Source of the DNA: UBA1757 sp045627385
Lineage (GTDB): Bacteria; Bacteroidota; Bacteroidia; Bacteroidales; UBA1402
DNA: 17,796 nucleotides
Assembly (NCBI GenBank): GCA_045627385.1
Contig: JAZQNO010000003.1
Span: 1 to 17,796, forward strand
Direction of reading: 5' to 3'
In this document: positions 1 through 6,842 of the stretch, one piece after another
How positions within the stretch are numbered: the first letter of the stretch is position 1
Layout: every line of letters starts with the position of its first letter
Notes under the pieces: generated by a model
What the model was told of the DNA's origin: nothing
The model's database searches: none
The model's input: only the letters and a program-made list of their open reading frames with translations
Made by a program: the position numbers and the translations under genes

Positions 1-190
1 GCGCCTGTGAATCCTGATTCCAGTATTGGAAACGTCCGTCCTTCCCGACACGAATCCGGGAGAGGAATTCACGGGTAACCTCGCCCTGCGGGATCACTGG
101 ATTATCTGGTTCGATATTATTCTTCTGGCAGGAAACGCTGCCGACCAGTACGGCTGCAACGGCCAGGATGATGAGTGATATCCGTTTCAT
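1..190 (-). CDS. Lipoprotein, N-terminal part only (runs off the left edge)
   Basis: Reading the minus strand from an ATG at 190-188 gives 63 codons without a stop up to the window edge. The protein begins MKRISLIILAVAAVLVGSVS, followed by Cys21, Gln and Lys. This is a basic start, a hydrophobic core and a Cys at the expected place for lipidation, so it is probably a type II signal peptide of the relaxed Bacteroidetes form. A polar linker with Asn, Pro and Glu follows, as is common after a lipidated Cys, and then a region containing GKDGRFQYW. Too little of the mature protein is present to name a family. A TAnnTTTG-type -7 box lies 22 bases upstream of the start. Export to the cell envelope is inferred only from the signal peptide. 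Confidence 0.72.
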   Translation of the reverse strand, partial: MKRISLIILAVAAVLVGSVSCQKNNIEPDNPVIPQGEVTREFLSRIRVGKDGRFQYWNQDSQA

Positions 191-195
191 GATGA

Positions 196-224
196 ATGCG
201 TAATAGATTTACAAATCTACGCAT
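196..224. promoter_or_regulatory. Imperfect dyad overlapping the lipoprotein promoter
   Basis: The right arm AAATCTACGCAT (213-224) pairs with a left arm (196-210) that reads ATGCG, then a three-base bulge, then TAGATTT, leaving a two-base loop. The dyad covers the putative -7 box of the lipoprotein gene and the start of its leader. It could be an operator or a hairpin in the transcript. Only the symmetry is seen; the function is inferred. Confidence 0.4.
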
Positions 225-242
225 TTCTGACCAACAACGAAA
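212..242 (-). promoter_or_regulatory. Bacteroidetes-type promoter for the lipoprotein gene
   Basis: On the minus strand TAGATTTG (219-212) matches the Bacteroidetes -7 consensus TAnnTTTG. A weak TTTCG (242-238) lies 18 bases further upstream, about where the -33 element belongs. The ATG at 190 would then have a leader of roughly 15 bases. The call rests on consensus matching alone. Confidence 0.45.
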
Positions 243-312
243 TAGAACCGAGCAAAACTGATTTGGGTATTAGGATGCAAAAGATTACGTTCTGAGAAAA
301 ATTCCAACCAGA

Positions 313-333
313 AATTTTGGATACCCCAAAATT
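313..333. promoter_or_regulatory. Perfect 8-bp inverted repeat touching the recombinase start codon
   Basis: AATTTTGG (313-320) and CCAAAATT (326-333) are perfect inverted copies separated by five bases, and the ATG of the recombinase remnant starts at 334. It may be an autoregulatory operator or an element end left by the event that truncated the gene. It has no T tract, so it is not a convincing terminator. Confidence 0.4.
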
Positions 334-567
334 ATGACAGGATTCAATCAAATCGAGAGAAGCCGCAGAACGGCTATCTACATCCGCATCTCAACATCAC
401 AACAGCAGACCGACCGTCAGGAGACCGAGCTCAAGGAGTTCGCATTGCGCAACGGCCTTAATTTCAATGAAAAGACGGTTATGTACATCGACATCATATC
501 CGGATTCAAGGAAGGAGAGTCCCGACCGCAGTACTCCATCATGATTTTTGAGAAAAACTTCGTATAA
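334..567 (+). pseudogene. Truncated serine recombinase (resolvase/invertase N-terminal fragment)
   Basis: The 77-residue product holds the start of a resolvase catalytic domain. IYIRISTSQQQ (residues 15-25) carries the expected catalytic Ser20 in the R-x-S-T context, followed by an amphipathic DRQETELKEFA helix, and DIISG...ESRPQ matches the family's D-x-x-SG...RP segment near residues 53-67. An intact catalytic domain is about 120-140 residues and is followed by a helix-turn-helix DNA-binding region. Here homology stops after RPQYSIM (about 541) and an unrelated tail ends at 567. No continuation is seen in any frame downstream, so this is a deletion rather than a simple frameshift. It lacks the rest of the catalytic domain and all DNA-binding parts, so it cannot be an active recombinase. 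It suggests past mobile-element or invertase activity at the lipoprotein locus. Confidence 0.7.
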
Positions 568-796
568 CCCGATAATTATCTATACTTGAATTTCCATTAG
601 GAGCGTAATTCATCCGTATGCGCGGAAGAACACAACTCAATTGGTTCTTGGAATGAAAAAAGCCCTGCTTCTGAAAAAAACTGTATCTTCGTGTCATAAA
701 CAATCGGCAAAGCCTCCCGGCTCGAATTCTTCTCACCGATTGCGTTTCGTGCTTGAACTCAGGACAAGTTAAATTGTGTTAATCTCAACAACACCT
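568..796. other. Gene-free, AT-richer stretch
   Basis: Nothing here reads as a recognisable gene on either strand. The short open frame on the minus strand (736-539) has Arg-rich, low-complexity composition, no start context and no family resemblance. The stretch is visibly more AT-rich than its surroundings and directly follows the recombinase remnant, which fits decayed mobile DNA. No stable terminator or RNA gene was recognised. Confidence 0.5.
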
Positions 797-829
797 CTTG
801 CAGGTGTCGGAAAAGTGTGCCTACCTTTG
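797..829 (+). promoter_or_regulatory. Bacteroidetes-type promoter of the ABC/GntR operon
   Basis: TACCTTTG (822-829) matches the -7 consensus TAnnTTTG. CTTG (797-800) sits 21 bases upstream, close to the usual -33 position. Transcription would begin near 836, leaving a leader of about 50 bases before the ATG at 888. That leader could hold the operator for the GntR protein encoded by the third gene. No experimental support is available. Confidence 0.55.
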
Positions 830-887
830 CAGTGTCTTAGTGAAGTAATACACCAAGCAACGATAACACAGTTTAAACATACGTCTT

Positions 888-1715
888 ATGATCCAAATTC
901 AAAATCTCAAATTCGCCTATGGCCAGCAGGTGGTGCTCGACAACATCAGCATGACGCTGCACAACGGCCACATCTACGGACTGCTGGGCGAGAACGGGGT
1001 GGGAAAGACCACGCTGCTCACACTCCTCTGCGGACTGAAGAAATGCCAGGAAGGCTCCATTCTCATCGATGGAGCAGACCCCTACAAACGTCAGCCTTCG
1101 CTGCTGTCAGACATCTGTTATCTGGCCGACGAAGTGCCCGCCTTCAACATGACTGCCCGCAACTACGCCAGCCACAACGGACAGTTCTGGACCCGTTTCG
1201 ACATGGACAAGTTCTGTGAACTGATGCAGGTGCTGGAATGCCCTATCGACCATAAGATGAACCACATGTCGTTCGGCCAGCTCAAGAAGACCTACATTTC
1301 CTTCGCTCTGGCCTGCAACACGCGTTACCTCTTCCTCGACGAGCCCACCAACGGCCTCGACATCCCCTCCAAGGCCCAGTTCCGCAAGGCCGTCACCAAG
1401 TACACCTCCGAAGACGCCACCCTGCTCATCTCCACCCATCAGGTGCGCGATCTGGAAAACATCATCGACCCCATCATCATTCTCGACCGTCAGGATGTGC
1501 TGCTCAACGCCGGTCTCGACCAGATCGCCCGAAAGCTTTATTTCGACTACGGCAACGAAATCCTGGACAACGCCCTCTACCGCGAGATGATTCCCGGCGG
1601 CAGCATCCAGGTCACGCTCAACCCCAGCGGCGCCGACTCCAAGGTCAACATCGAAGCCCTCTTCAATGCGGTCCATCTCAACAAACTGCTTGTCAAAAAA
1701 CTCTTCAACGAATAA
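888..1715 (+). CDS. ABC transporter ATP-binding protein (YtrB-like)
   Basis: This 275-residue cytoplasmic ATPase would power the membrane protein encoded directly after it. Walker A is GLLGENGVGKTT (residues 31-42), Walker B plus D-loop is YLFLDEPTNGLD (147-158), and the switch His184 lies in LLISTHQ. The signature motif is MSFGQLKK (127-134) instead of LSGGQ, and the usual Q-loop glutamine is not obvious around CYLADEVPAFN (78-87); both deviations are familiar in small GntR-linked Bacteroidetes ABC modules. Residues from about 200 to 275 form a C-terminal tail after the nucleotide-binding domain. It is the first gene of a three-gene operon, with 4 bases to the next start. Family membership is secure; the substrate cannot be read from sequence. 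Confidence 0.9.
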   Translation: MIQIQNLKFAYGQQVVLDNISMTLHNGHIYGLLGENGVGKTTLLTLLCGLKKCQEGSILIDGADPYKRQPSLLSDICYLADEVPAFNMTARNYASHNGQFWTRFDMDKFCELMQVLECPIDHKMNHMSFGQLKKTYISFALACNTRYLFLDEPTNGLDIPSKAQFRKAVTKYTSEDATLLISTHQVRDLENIIDPIIILDRQDVLLNAGLDQIARKLYFDYGNEILDNALYREMIPGGSIQVTLNPSGADSKVNIEALFNAVHLNKLLVKKLFNE

Positions 1716-1719
1716 GCAT

Positions 1720-2559
1720 ATGAAAAACCAGTTCGATTTCAAACGCTTCGGCCGCTATTTCTTGGCCGATTTCAACAACTGCATCGCCAACTACGGACTC
1801 AGCCTGCTCATCGTTTCGCTGATGGGGCTTATTGTCGTCGTCTTCTGCCTGCTGTTCTCCATGGTCCTGCCCAACCAGTCCGAGCATCTCATGCCCGGAC
1901 AAAGCTTGCGTGTCACGATGTTTTGCATCAGCCTTGTGGTGCTGATGTTATCAATGCCATCCAAATGCTACGGCGGACTCACCGACAAACGCATGGGCAC
2001 GGCCTTTCTGATGCTGCCGGTTTCCCGCTTGGAAAAATTCCTCTCCATGCTGCTCAACATGCTGGTCGTGCTGCCGGCCGCCTTCCTGATCATATCATTG
2101 GGTGTCGACAGCCTCATCTGCCTGTTTGTCCCCGAAAGCGGCACCGCCCTCATCTCGGCTCCCGAAGTAATCCGTTCCTCTCTCGATATGGCGGAACTGC
2201 CCGAAAACTTTCATATTTCCCGAGCCCTGACACCCTGGCTCATGCTGGACGACATCTGGACCTCGATTCTGATTTTCCTGCTGGGCGCCATCTGGTTCAA
2301 GAACGGAAAGATTTCCAAGACCCTCGGCACCGTCATCCTTGTCAGCCTCGTGCTGAGCCTGATCGCCACGCCCATCCTCGTCCACTATTTCAACGGAACC
2401 GACCTGGAAGCCATGATGAAAGCCGCCGACACCTCCAAAATCGACTGGATTCTGAGAATTCTGGAACATCCCGTCCTGTGGGAAACGCTCGCCGACACAC
2501 TGGTGAACCTGCTGCTTTGTGCCGGCATCTTCTGGCGAATGAAAACCCTCAAACACTGA
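1720..2559 (+). CDS. ABC transporter membrane protein (permease-like)
   Basis: The protein has 279 residues and about six membrane segments, near residues 26-50, 64-80, 106-136, 177-194, 201-222 and 256-272. A conserved-looking loop, RMGTAFLMLPVSRLEKF (91-107), resembles the 'LMLP-S-EKF' loop common in Bacteroidetes ABC permeases. The start at 1720 is preferred: it lies 4 bases after the ATPase stop and gives MKNQFDFKRF. An in-frame ATG at 1666 would add 18 polar residues and overlap the upstream gene. An extracytoplasmic stretch between helices 3 and 4 (about 137-176) is the largest soluble part. Together with the ATPase it probably forms a two-subunit exporter. The substrate is unknown. Confidence 0.82.
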   Translation: MKNQFDFKRFGRYFLADFNNCIANYGLSLLIVSLMGLIVVVFCLLFSMVLPNQSEHLMPGQSLRVTMFCISLVVLMLSMPSKCYGGLTDKRMGTAFLMLPVSRLEKFLSMLLNMLVVLPAAFLIISLGVDSLICLFVPESGTALISAPEVIRSSLDMAELPENFHISRALTPWLMLDDIWTSILIFLLGAIWFKNGKISKTLGTVILVSLVLSLIATPILVHYFNGTDLEAMMKAADTSKIDWILRILEHPVLWETLADTLVNLLLCAGIFWRMKTLKH

Positions 2560-2563
2560 TTCT

Positions 2564-2899
2564 ATGGAATTCAACGCCAACAAACCCATCTATCTGCAGA
2601 TTGTGGATTCCGTCTACGAGCGCATCCTCTCGGGCCAGCTCAAGGCAGAAGAACGCATCCTCTCGGTCCGCGAACTCGGCGCCGAACTGGGCGTGAACCC
2701 CAACACAGTGATGCGCAGCTACGAAAAGATGACCTCCGACGAAGTCATCTACAACAAACGCGGCATCGGCTATTTCGTGTCGGCCGACGCACTCCAACGG
2801 GTGCTCAGCCAGCAGCGCAAGGAATTTCTGGAAGAGGAGCTGCCGCTCATCAAGCGCCGCATGCAACTGCTCGGAATCGATCCCAAGGACTGCCTGTAA
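2564..2899 (+). CDS. GntR-family transcriptional regulator (YtrA subfamily)
   Basis: This 111-residue protein has an N-terminal winged helix-turn-helix, with PIYLQIVDSVYERILSGQLK (residues 8-27), then LSVRELGAELGVNPNTVMRSYEKM, and a wing ending in GIGYFVS (about 83-89). It has only a short helical tail (about 90-111) and no ligand-binding domain, which defines the YtrA subgroup. YtrA proteins usually repress their own ABC operon and release it under cell-envelope or antibiotic stress; that role is inferred here from family and context. It is the last gene of the operon, 4 bases after the permease, whereas in many YtrA-type operons the regulator comes first. Its stop is only 3 bases from the stop of the convergent DUF4922 gene. 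Confidence 0.9.
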   Translation: MEFNANKPIYLQIVDSVYERILSGQLKAEERILSVRELGAELGVNPNTVMRSYEKMTSDEVIYNKRGIGYFVSADALQRVLSQQRKEFLEEELPLIKRRMQLLGIDPKDCL

Positions 2900-2902
2900 A
2901 GT

Positions 2903-3913
2903 TTAGATTAGAAAGGAATTGTCGGGCCTGAGCTCAAGGCTTAGACGGTCGAAAAGATCTTTTTCGAGGCAGACCTGAGCGAAAATCTCCCGAATCTGTC
3001 CGGGCCTGACCTTCTGAAAATCTTCCGGGCGGGGAAAGATATAGTACCCACCCATCTCCACCGAAGCCGGACTGGTGACCAACCTGTCCGGCTCTTCTTT
3101 GTAGAAACAGTCGGGACGGTGTTTCTGACGGGGAAACACCAGACACACCAGCCGGCCGCCATCGGCAGCCTCAGTTGTCCAGGCCAGCAGATTGATGCGG
3201 TTTTCCGCATCGATGTCTTCTCCGTAACGCTCCTTCCAGCCTTGGGCGAAAGCCCCGATCAGGCGCTCCAGCCACCGGCCCATACGCCCGCGGGCATCCT
3301 CCATGGCATCTGCCGAGGGCCGGAAACCGGCTTCCAGATGCCAGTAGCGGCGGCCCAGCGCGTCACAGACGGCAAAAGCCTCGCCGCATCCGTCGGCTTC
3401 GAGCGGCAGAAAACCTTTGGGAACCGCCTGAAAATGCAGATGGTCGGGCGCGGAGGCCCCGCATTGGCCGCCGTTGTAGAACAGCACCATGTCGTCCATC
3501 TCGCAGGCCAGTGTCAGAAAAGTGTCCAGCACGGCGCAGATTTCCTGCGGCCGATGGGCCAGGGCAGGCAGGGTGAAATGCTCGGGAAACACCGGAAAAG
3601 GATTGACCAGCAGCTGAAAGCCCTCGCCGCAAGAGCCTATCTCCAGCGGCAACCCCTTCTGCTCGGGCGGCAGCCGGTGCGGGCAGAGAAAACAGGGACG
3701 GTCCACCTGCCCCTTGGCCGTGATGTTGGCCGAAGACGAACCGATGCGCTTGGGCAGACAAATCTTGCGGACCCGCTGAGGCCCGGGCGAGCCATCGGCA
3801 GGGTCGCCGAAATACAGGTCCTCGAAGACCGCGCTCTCCTGGCTGGCGTAATTGTCGGCAGCCAAGGGCCATTCGGCCAGTTGACGGCGGAAAAAAGCGT
3901 GACAGTCTTGCAT
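2903..3913 (-). CDS. DUF4922 protein, GALT/HIT-like nucleotidyltransferase or phosphorylase
   Basis: The 336-residue protein resembles the galactose-1-phosphate uridylyltransferase and Ap4A-phosphorylase branch of the HIT superfamily. GASAPDHLHFQAVPKG (residues 152-167) contains the H-x-H-x-Q active-site pattern (His158, His160, Gln162). RPCFLCPHRLPPEQKG (72-87) supplies a C-x-x-C pair (Cys74, Cys77) that may bind metal, and NPFPVFPEHFTL (104-115) matches the strand before the active site in this superfamily. The expected reaction is phosphorolysis or transfer on a nucleotide-sugar or dinucleotide through a histidine-nucleotide intermediate. The substrate is not determined. It follows the glycosyltransferase gene by 3 bases at the end of the long minus-strand run, so a link to nucleotide-sugar use is plausible but inferred. 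Confidence 0.78.
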   Translation of the reverse strand: MQDCHAFFRRQLAEWPLAADNYASQESAVFEDLYFGDPADGSPGPQRVRKICLPKRIGSSSANITAKGQVDRPCFLCPHRLPPEQKGLPLEIGSCGEGFQLLVNPFPVFPEHFTLPALAHRPQEICAVLDTFLTLACEMDDMVLFYNGGQCGASAPDHLHFQAVPKGFLPLEADGCGEAFAVCDALGRRYWHLEAGFRPSADAMEDARGRMGRWLERLIGAFAQGWKERYGEDIDAENRINLLAWTTEAADGGRLVCLVFPRQKHRPDCFYKEEPDRLVTSPASVEMGGYYIFPRPEDFQKVRPGQIREIFAQVCLEKDLFDRLSLELRPDNSFLI

Positions 3914-3916
3914 GGC

Positions 3917-5311
3917 TCAGGCTTTGCGGGCCAGCAGTTCCAACGTGCGCAGCTGGTCCTTGTAGAAATTGTTGCGGTTGAGCCGCTCGACGGTCATCTG
4001 GGCGTCGCTGTTGTCTTCCCAGCGGCGGCAGAGATAGAGCTCGTCGTAGATGCGGCCTATTTTCCAGCGGCGGGAGATGGCCAGCCCCATGGCATAGTCT
4101 TCGCCGTAGGAGGTGTCGGGAAACAGTATCTCCCGGGCAACAGGCGTGAAGAAAGCTCTCGGAGCGCCCAGACCGTTTATTCTCAAAGCGTTGTTGTGGC
4201 CGTTCTCTTCGGTCCACTCGCGGTGGTCGATGAGTCCCGGAGGCAGGGTTTCGCGGTTGAAGTTGCAGATACGGTAGCTGCCCACCACCATGGCGCAGCG
4301 CTGCTCACGGAAGGCTTCGACCACCTTCTGGAGCGTCTGCGGCGAACTGTACACGTCGTCGCTGTCCAGTTGCACGGCAAAGCGTCCGCACTCGGGGCTG
4401 CAGATGCCCAGATTCCAGCAGCCTCCGATGCCCAGGTCCTGCCGCTCGGGCGAAATGACATGGAGCTTGGGCTTCTTGCCCAGCCCCAGAAAACTGCGGT
4501 TCTGGCGGTTGGCCATATCGGCCAGCGCTTCGGCGGTGCCGTCGGTGGAATGGTTGTCGATGACAATCACATTGAAAGGGAACGTGCATTCCTGCTCCAA
4601 GGCGGAGGCCACGGCATCGGCGATGGTGCGGATGCGGTTGCGAACCGGAATGATGACGCTGGCTTCCACCGGAAAATCGCCCTCCAGTTCGCTCAGCTCG
4701 GGCCGCTGGGGCAGCCAGGCGCCGACAGCCTTCAGGTGCTGTGTGAAGACAGCTTCCATTTCCAGCTGCACCTGACGGTTCTTGGGGTCGACGTAGGAAA
4801 ACATCTGCGCCTCGTGGTTGTCGGCCGATTCCTTGTCGAGAATGTACAGACATTCGTTGAGATGGACCACGGGCGCCAGCTTGGAAATGGCCAGCCTGAG
4901 GGCATAGAGACCGGCGTACTGACAGCAGAGCAGGTCTTCGCGGCCGTCGCTGCGGTATTGCCGCTCAATGGCCTGCAAAGCCTCCAGGGCGACGGCCCGG
5001 CCGACGAGCACCACCGGCCCGAAATCGAAATCGTCGCGCACGCTGCCAAGCTGGCAGTCGATCAGCGGGTGTTTCACAAGTCCGTCGCGCGTCTGTTCCT
5101 GATAGTCGCAGTAGACCAGACCGGCCTTGCTCATGGAGGCCACCTGCACCATCCGTCGGAGAGCGGTCTCGCCCCAATGGATACGGTCGGAACGGATGCC
5201 TGAAGCCATATACATGAGCACCCAGTCGCCGCCGGCAGCTTCCACCTGCGCTTTGATCACTTGCAAATCGCCCGAAAAACGCAGGCTGTCCAGAATCTCG
5301 TCCATTTTCAT
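3917..5311 (-). CDS. Family 2 glycosyltransferase with an extra GT2-like N-terminal half
   Basis: The 464-residue protein has a full GT-A glycosyltransferase domain from about residue 216. SVIIPVRNR (219-227) is the nucleotide-binding strand, VIDNHSTDGT (250-259) follows, and AVQLDSDDVY (312-321) holds the metal-binding DxD-like motif. YGEDYAMGL near residue 405 supplies the likely catalytic acid region. The first 205 residues look like the back half of a second GT2 domain (LVYCDYQE, then RDDFDFG at 92-98) but lack a SVIIPV strand and a DxD motif, so this half is probably non-catalytic. No membrane segment is visible, so it should act in the cytoplasm. The start overlaps the stop of the HAD gene as ATGA, which implies translational coupling. 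An in-frame ATG two codons later is also possible. Donor and acceptor sugars are unknown. Confidence 0.85.
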   Translation of the reverse strand: MKMDEILDSLRFSGDLQVIKAQVEAAGGDWVLMYMASGIRSDRIHWGETALRRMVQVASMSKAGLVYCDYQEQTRDGLVKHPLIDCQLGSVRDDFDFGPVVLVGRAVALEALQAIERQYRSDGREDLLCCQYAGLYALRLAISKLAPVVHLNECLYILDKESADNHEAQMFSYVDPKNRQVQLEMEAVFTQHLKAVGAWLPQRPELSELEGDFPVEASVIIPVRNRIRTIADAVASALEQECTFPFNVIVIDNHSTDGTAEALADMANRQNRSFLGLGKKPKLHVISPERQDLGIGGCWNLGICSPECGRFAVQLDSDDVYSSPQTLQKVVEAFREQRCAMVVGSYRICNFNRETLPPGLIDHREWTEENGHNNALRINGLGAPRAFFTPVAREILFPDTSYGEDYAMGLAISRRWKIGRIYDELYLCRRWEDNSDAQMTVERLNRNNFYKDQLRTLELLARKA

Positions 5312-6000
5312 AAGAGTATGTCGATAAGTTGTTTCAAATGAGTGATGGCCATGAAATCGGCCTCAGGGCGGCTGCCTCGTTCAAATTCCCAAGGCTCGCC
5401 GAAATCGCAGTGTATGGCCTGCGCGCCAATGTTCAGCACAGGCGAGACGTCCGACTTGATCGAATTGCCCACCATCAGAAAATGTTCGGGCTCCACCTGC
5501 AGCCGGCGCAGAATCCTCAGGTAGTTTTCCTCGCCCTTTTCCGAGACAATCTCAATGTGGTCGAAACAGGGCTTCAAGCCCGAAGCTTCGAGCTTGCGCT
5601 CCTGATCGAGCAGGTCGCCCTTGGTGATGAGCACCAGCCGATAGCGCCGCTGCAGCAGCGGCAGCACCTCCGACGCGCCCTCCGTCAGCCGGACCGGATG
5701 TGCCAGAAGGCCCCGGCCGATTTCCAGAATGGCCTCCGTCTCTTCGGCTTTCAGCCGATGGCCGCTCACCTGCACAGCGTTTTCGATGAGCGAAAGCGTG
5801 TAGGCCATCACTCCGTAGCCGTACCAAGGCATGTTGCGCGTCTCCGTGGCCAGCAGACAGCGGTGCAGCTCATCCGCATCCATATAAGGCGCCAGCAGCC
5901 GGCTGTAGGACTTTTCGGCCTCGACAAACAGAGAGGCGTTGTCCCACAGCGTGTCGTCGGCATCGAAACCGATGAGCTGTATGCGGGTCCTGTCGGTCAT
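5308..6000 (-). CDS. HAD-superfamily hydrolase (YjjG/Gph-like phosphatase)
   Basis: This 230-residue protein shows HAD motif I, GFDADDTLWDN (residues 11-21; nucleophile Asp13, acid/base Asp15), motif II LVLITKGDL, and motif IV FLMVGNSIKSDVSP. A helical cap lies between motifs I and II, as in subfamily IA. Such enzymes usually remove phosphate from small metabolites such as nucleotides or sugar phosphates; the substrate is not evident. The chosen start overlaps the amidase stop as ATGA (6000-5997), and its own stop overlaps the glycosyltransferase start in the same way. The same frame stays open upstream to 6474, but that part is antisense-like sequence inside the amidase gene and is not part of the protein. 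Confidence 0.9.
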   Translation of the reverse strand: MTDRTRIQLIGFDADDTLWDNASLFVEAEKSYSRLLAPYMDADELHRCLLATETRNMPWYGYGVMAYTLSLIENAVQVSGHRLKAEETEAILEIGRGLLAHPVRLTEGASEVLPLLQRRYRLVLITKGDLLDQERKLEASGLKPCFDHIEIVSEKGEENYLRILRRLQVEPEHFLMVGNSIKSDVSPVLNIGAQAIHCDFGEPWEFERGSRPEADFMAITHLKQLIDILL

Positions 6001-6842
6001 AGAATCTCGAAAGTATCGGCGTCGGCCCAGGAAGGGAAGCGCTCGCGCTGGTGAAACAGTTTCTGCTGGCTCAGACGCACGGTCTCCACACCGGGACGGT
6101 CCGGTTCCAGATGGCTCATCAGCCGTCCGATATTGCTGTAGGCAGCCGACATGCCGTTGTAATGCAGGTCCATGGCGTCGTCGCCCACCCGGTTGACACC
6201 CACCACATAGGCCTGGTTCTCGGTGGCGCGGGCCTCCAGCAGATTGGTCCACGACTGGATGCGCGCCTCGGGCCAGTTGGCCACCACGGTCATCAGGTCG
6301 TATTCGTAGTGACGCAGCGGGTCGTCCGTCACACGGTTGCGGCAGAACACCGGAAAACGCAGGTCGTAGCAGATAATCAGGCGTATGTTCCAGCCCCGGT
6401 AGGAAACGATGCAAGGCTCCGGCGAACCGGCCGTGTAGACAGCCCCCTCGTTGCCCATGCGGAACAGATGGCATTTGTCGAAAAACACCCGACGCCCGTC
6501 GGGATAGAGAAAAAATCCCCGGTTGAAATAGCGGGTCTTCAGACTGCCTTCTCCCGCAGGGACGTCTTCGCGGGCCATGAAACTGCCCGTGATGGCCAGA
6601 TTCTTTTCGCAGGCCAGCCGCTGAAGGAACCTTATGGTTTCGCCGTCGTTGGGCTGGGCCACTTTCTCAGGATTGCTTCCGAAACCGTTGGCGCAGACCT
6701 CCGGCAGCACCGCCAGGTCGGTTTGGCCTTCCAGACCCTCCAATGCCCGGCGGTAAGCCTCCAGATTGGCACCGGCCTGCTCCCAGAGTATGTCGGCCTG
6801 CACCAGCGTCACACGCAGTATGTTGTCGTCTTCGAAAATCAT
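5997..6842 (-). CDS. Nitrilase-superfamily omega-amidase (YafV-like)
   Basis: The 281-residue protein carries the complete nitrilase triad: Glu48 in LAVLPEVCANGF, Lys123 in FFDKCHLFRMG, and nucleophile Cys158 in LIICYDLRFPVF. The K-x-HLF and CYDLRFP contexts are typical of the YafV/Nit2 branch, which hydrolyses alpha-ketoglutaramate and alpha-ketosuccinamate to 2-oxo acids plus ammonia (metabolite repair after transamination of glutamine or asparagine). Length is slightly above the usual 250-260 residues because of a short N-terminal lead-in before LRVTLVQAD. Both ends overlap neighbouring genes by 4 bases. The omega-amidase assignment comes from motif context; activity on other omega-amides cannot be excluded. 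Confidence 0.9.
   Translation of the reverse strand: MIFEDDNILRVTLVQADILWEQAGANLEAYRRALEGLEGQTDLAVLPEVCANGFGSNPEKVAQPNDGETIRFLQRLACEKNLAITGSFMAREDVPAGEGSLKTRYFNRGFFLYPDGRRVFFDKCHLFRMGNEGAVYTAGSPEPCIVSYRGWNIRLIICYDLRFPVFCRNRVTDDPLRHYEYDLMTVVANWPEARIQSWTNLLEARATENQAYVVGVNRVGDDAMDLHYNGMSAAYSNIGRLMSHLEPDRPGVETVRLSQQKLFHQRERFPSWADADTFEIL

Noticed and set aside
539..736. Minus-strand open frame of 65 codons after the recombinase remnant
   Set aside because: It has no family resemblance, promoter or neighbouring partner, lies in decayed AT-richer DNA, and partly overlaps the recombinase fragment.
1666..1719. Upstream start for the permease
   Set aside because: It would overlap the ATPase gene by 50 bases and add a polar, unlikely N-terminus. 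The ATG at 1720 has normal spacing.
3119..5203. Long plus-strand open frame of 694 codons opposite the DUF4922 and glycosyltransferase genes
   Set aside because: It is the antisense of two well-recognised minus-strand genes in GC-rich DNA. The translation shows no domain motifs.
6001..6474. N-terminal extension of the HAD protein
   Set aside because: The extension lies inside the amidase gene in another frame and shows no motif. The ATGA overlap at 6000-5997 marks the real start.
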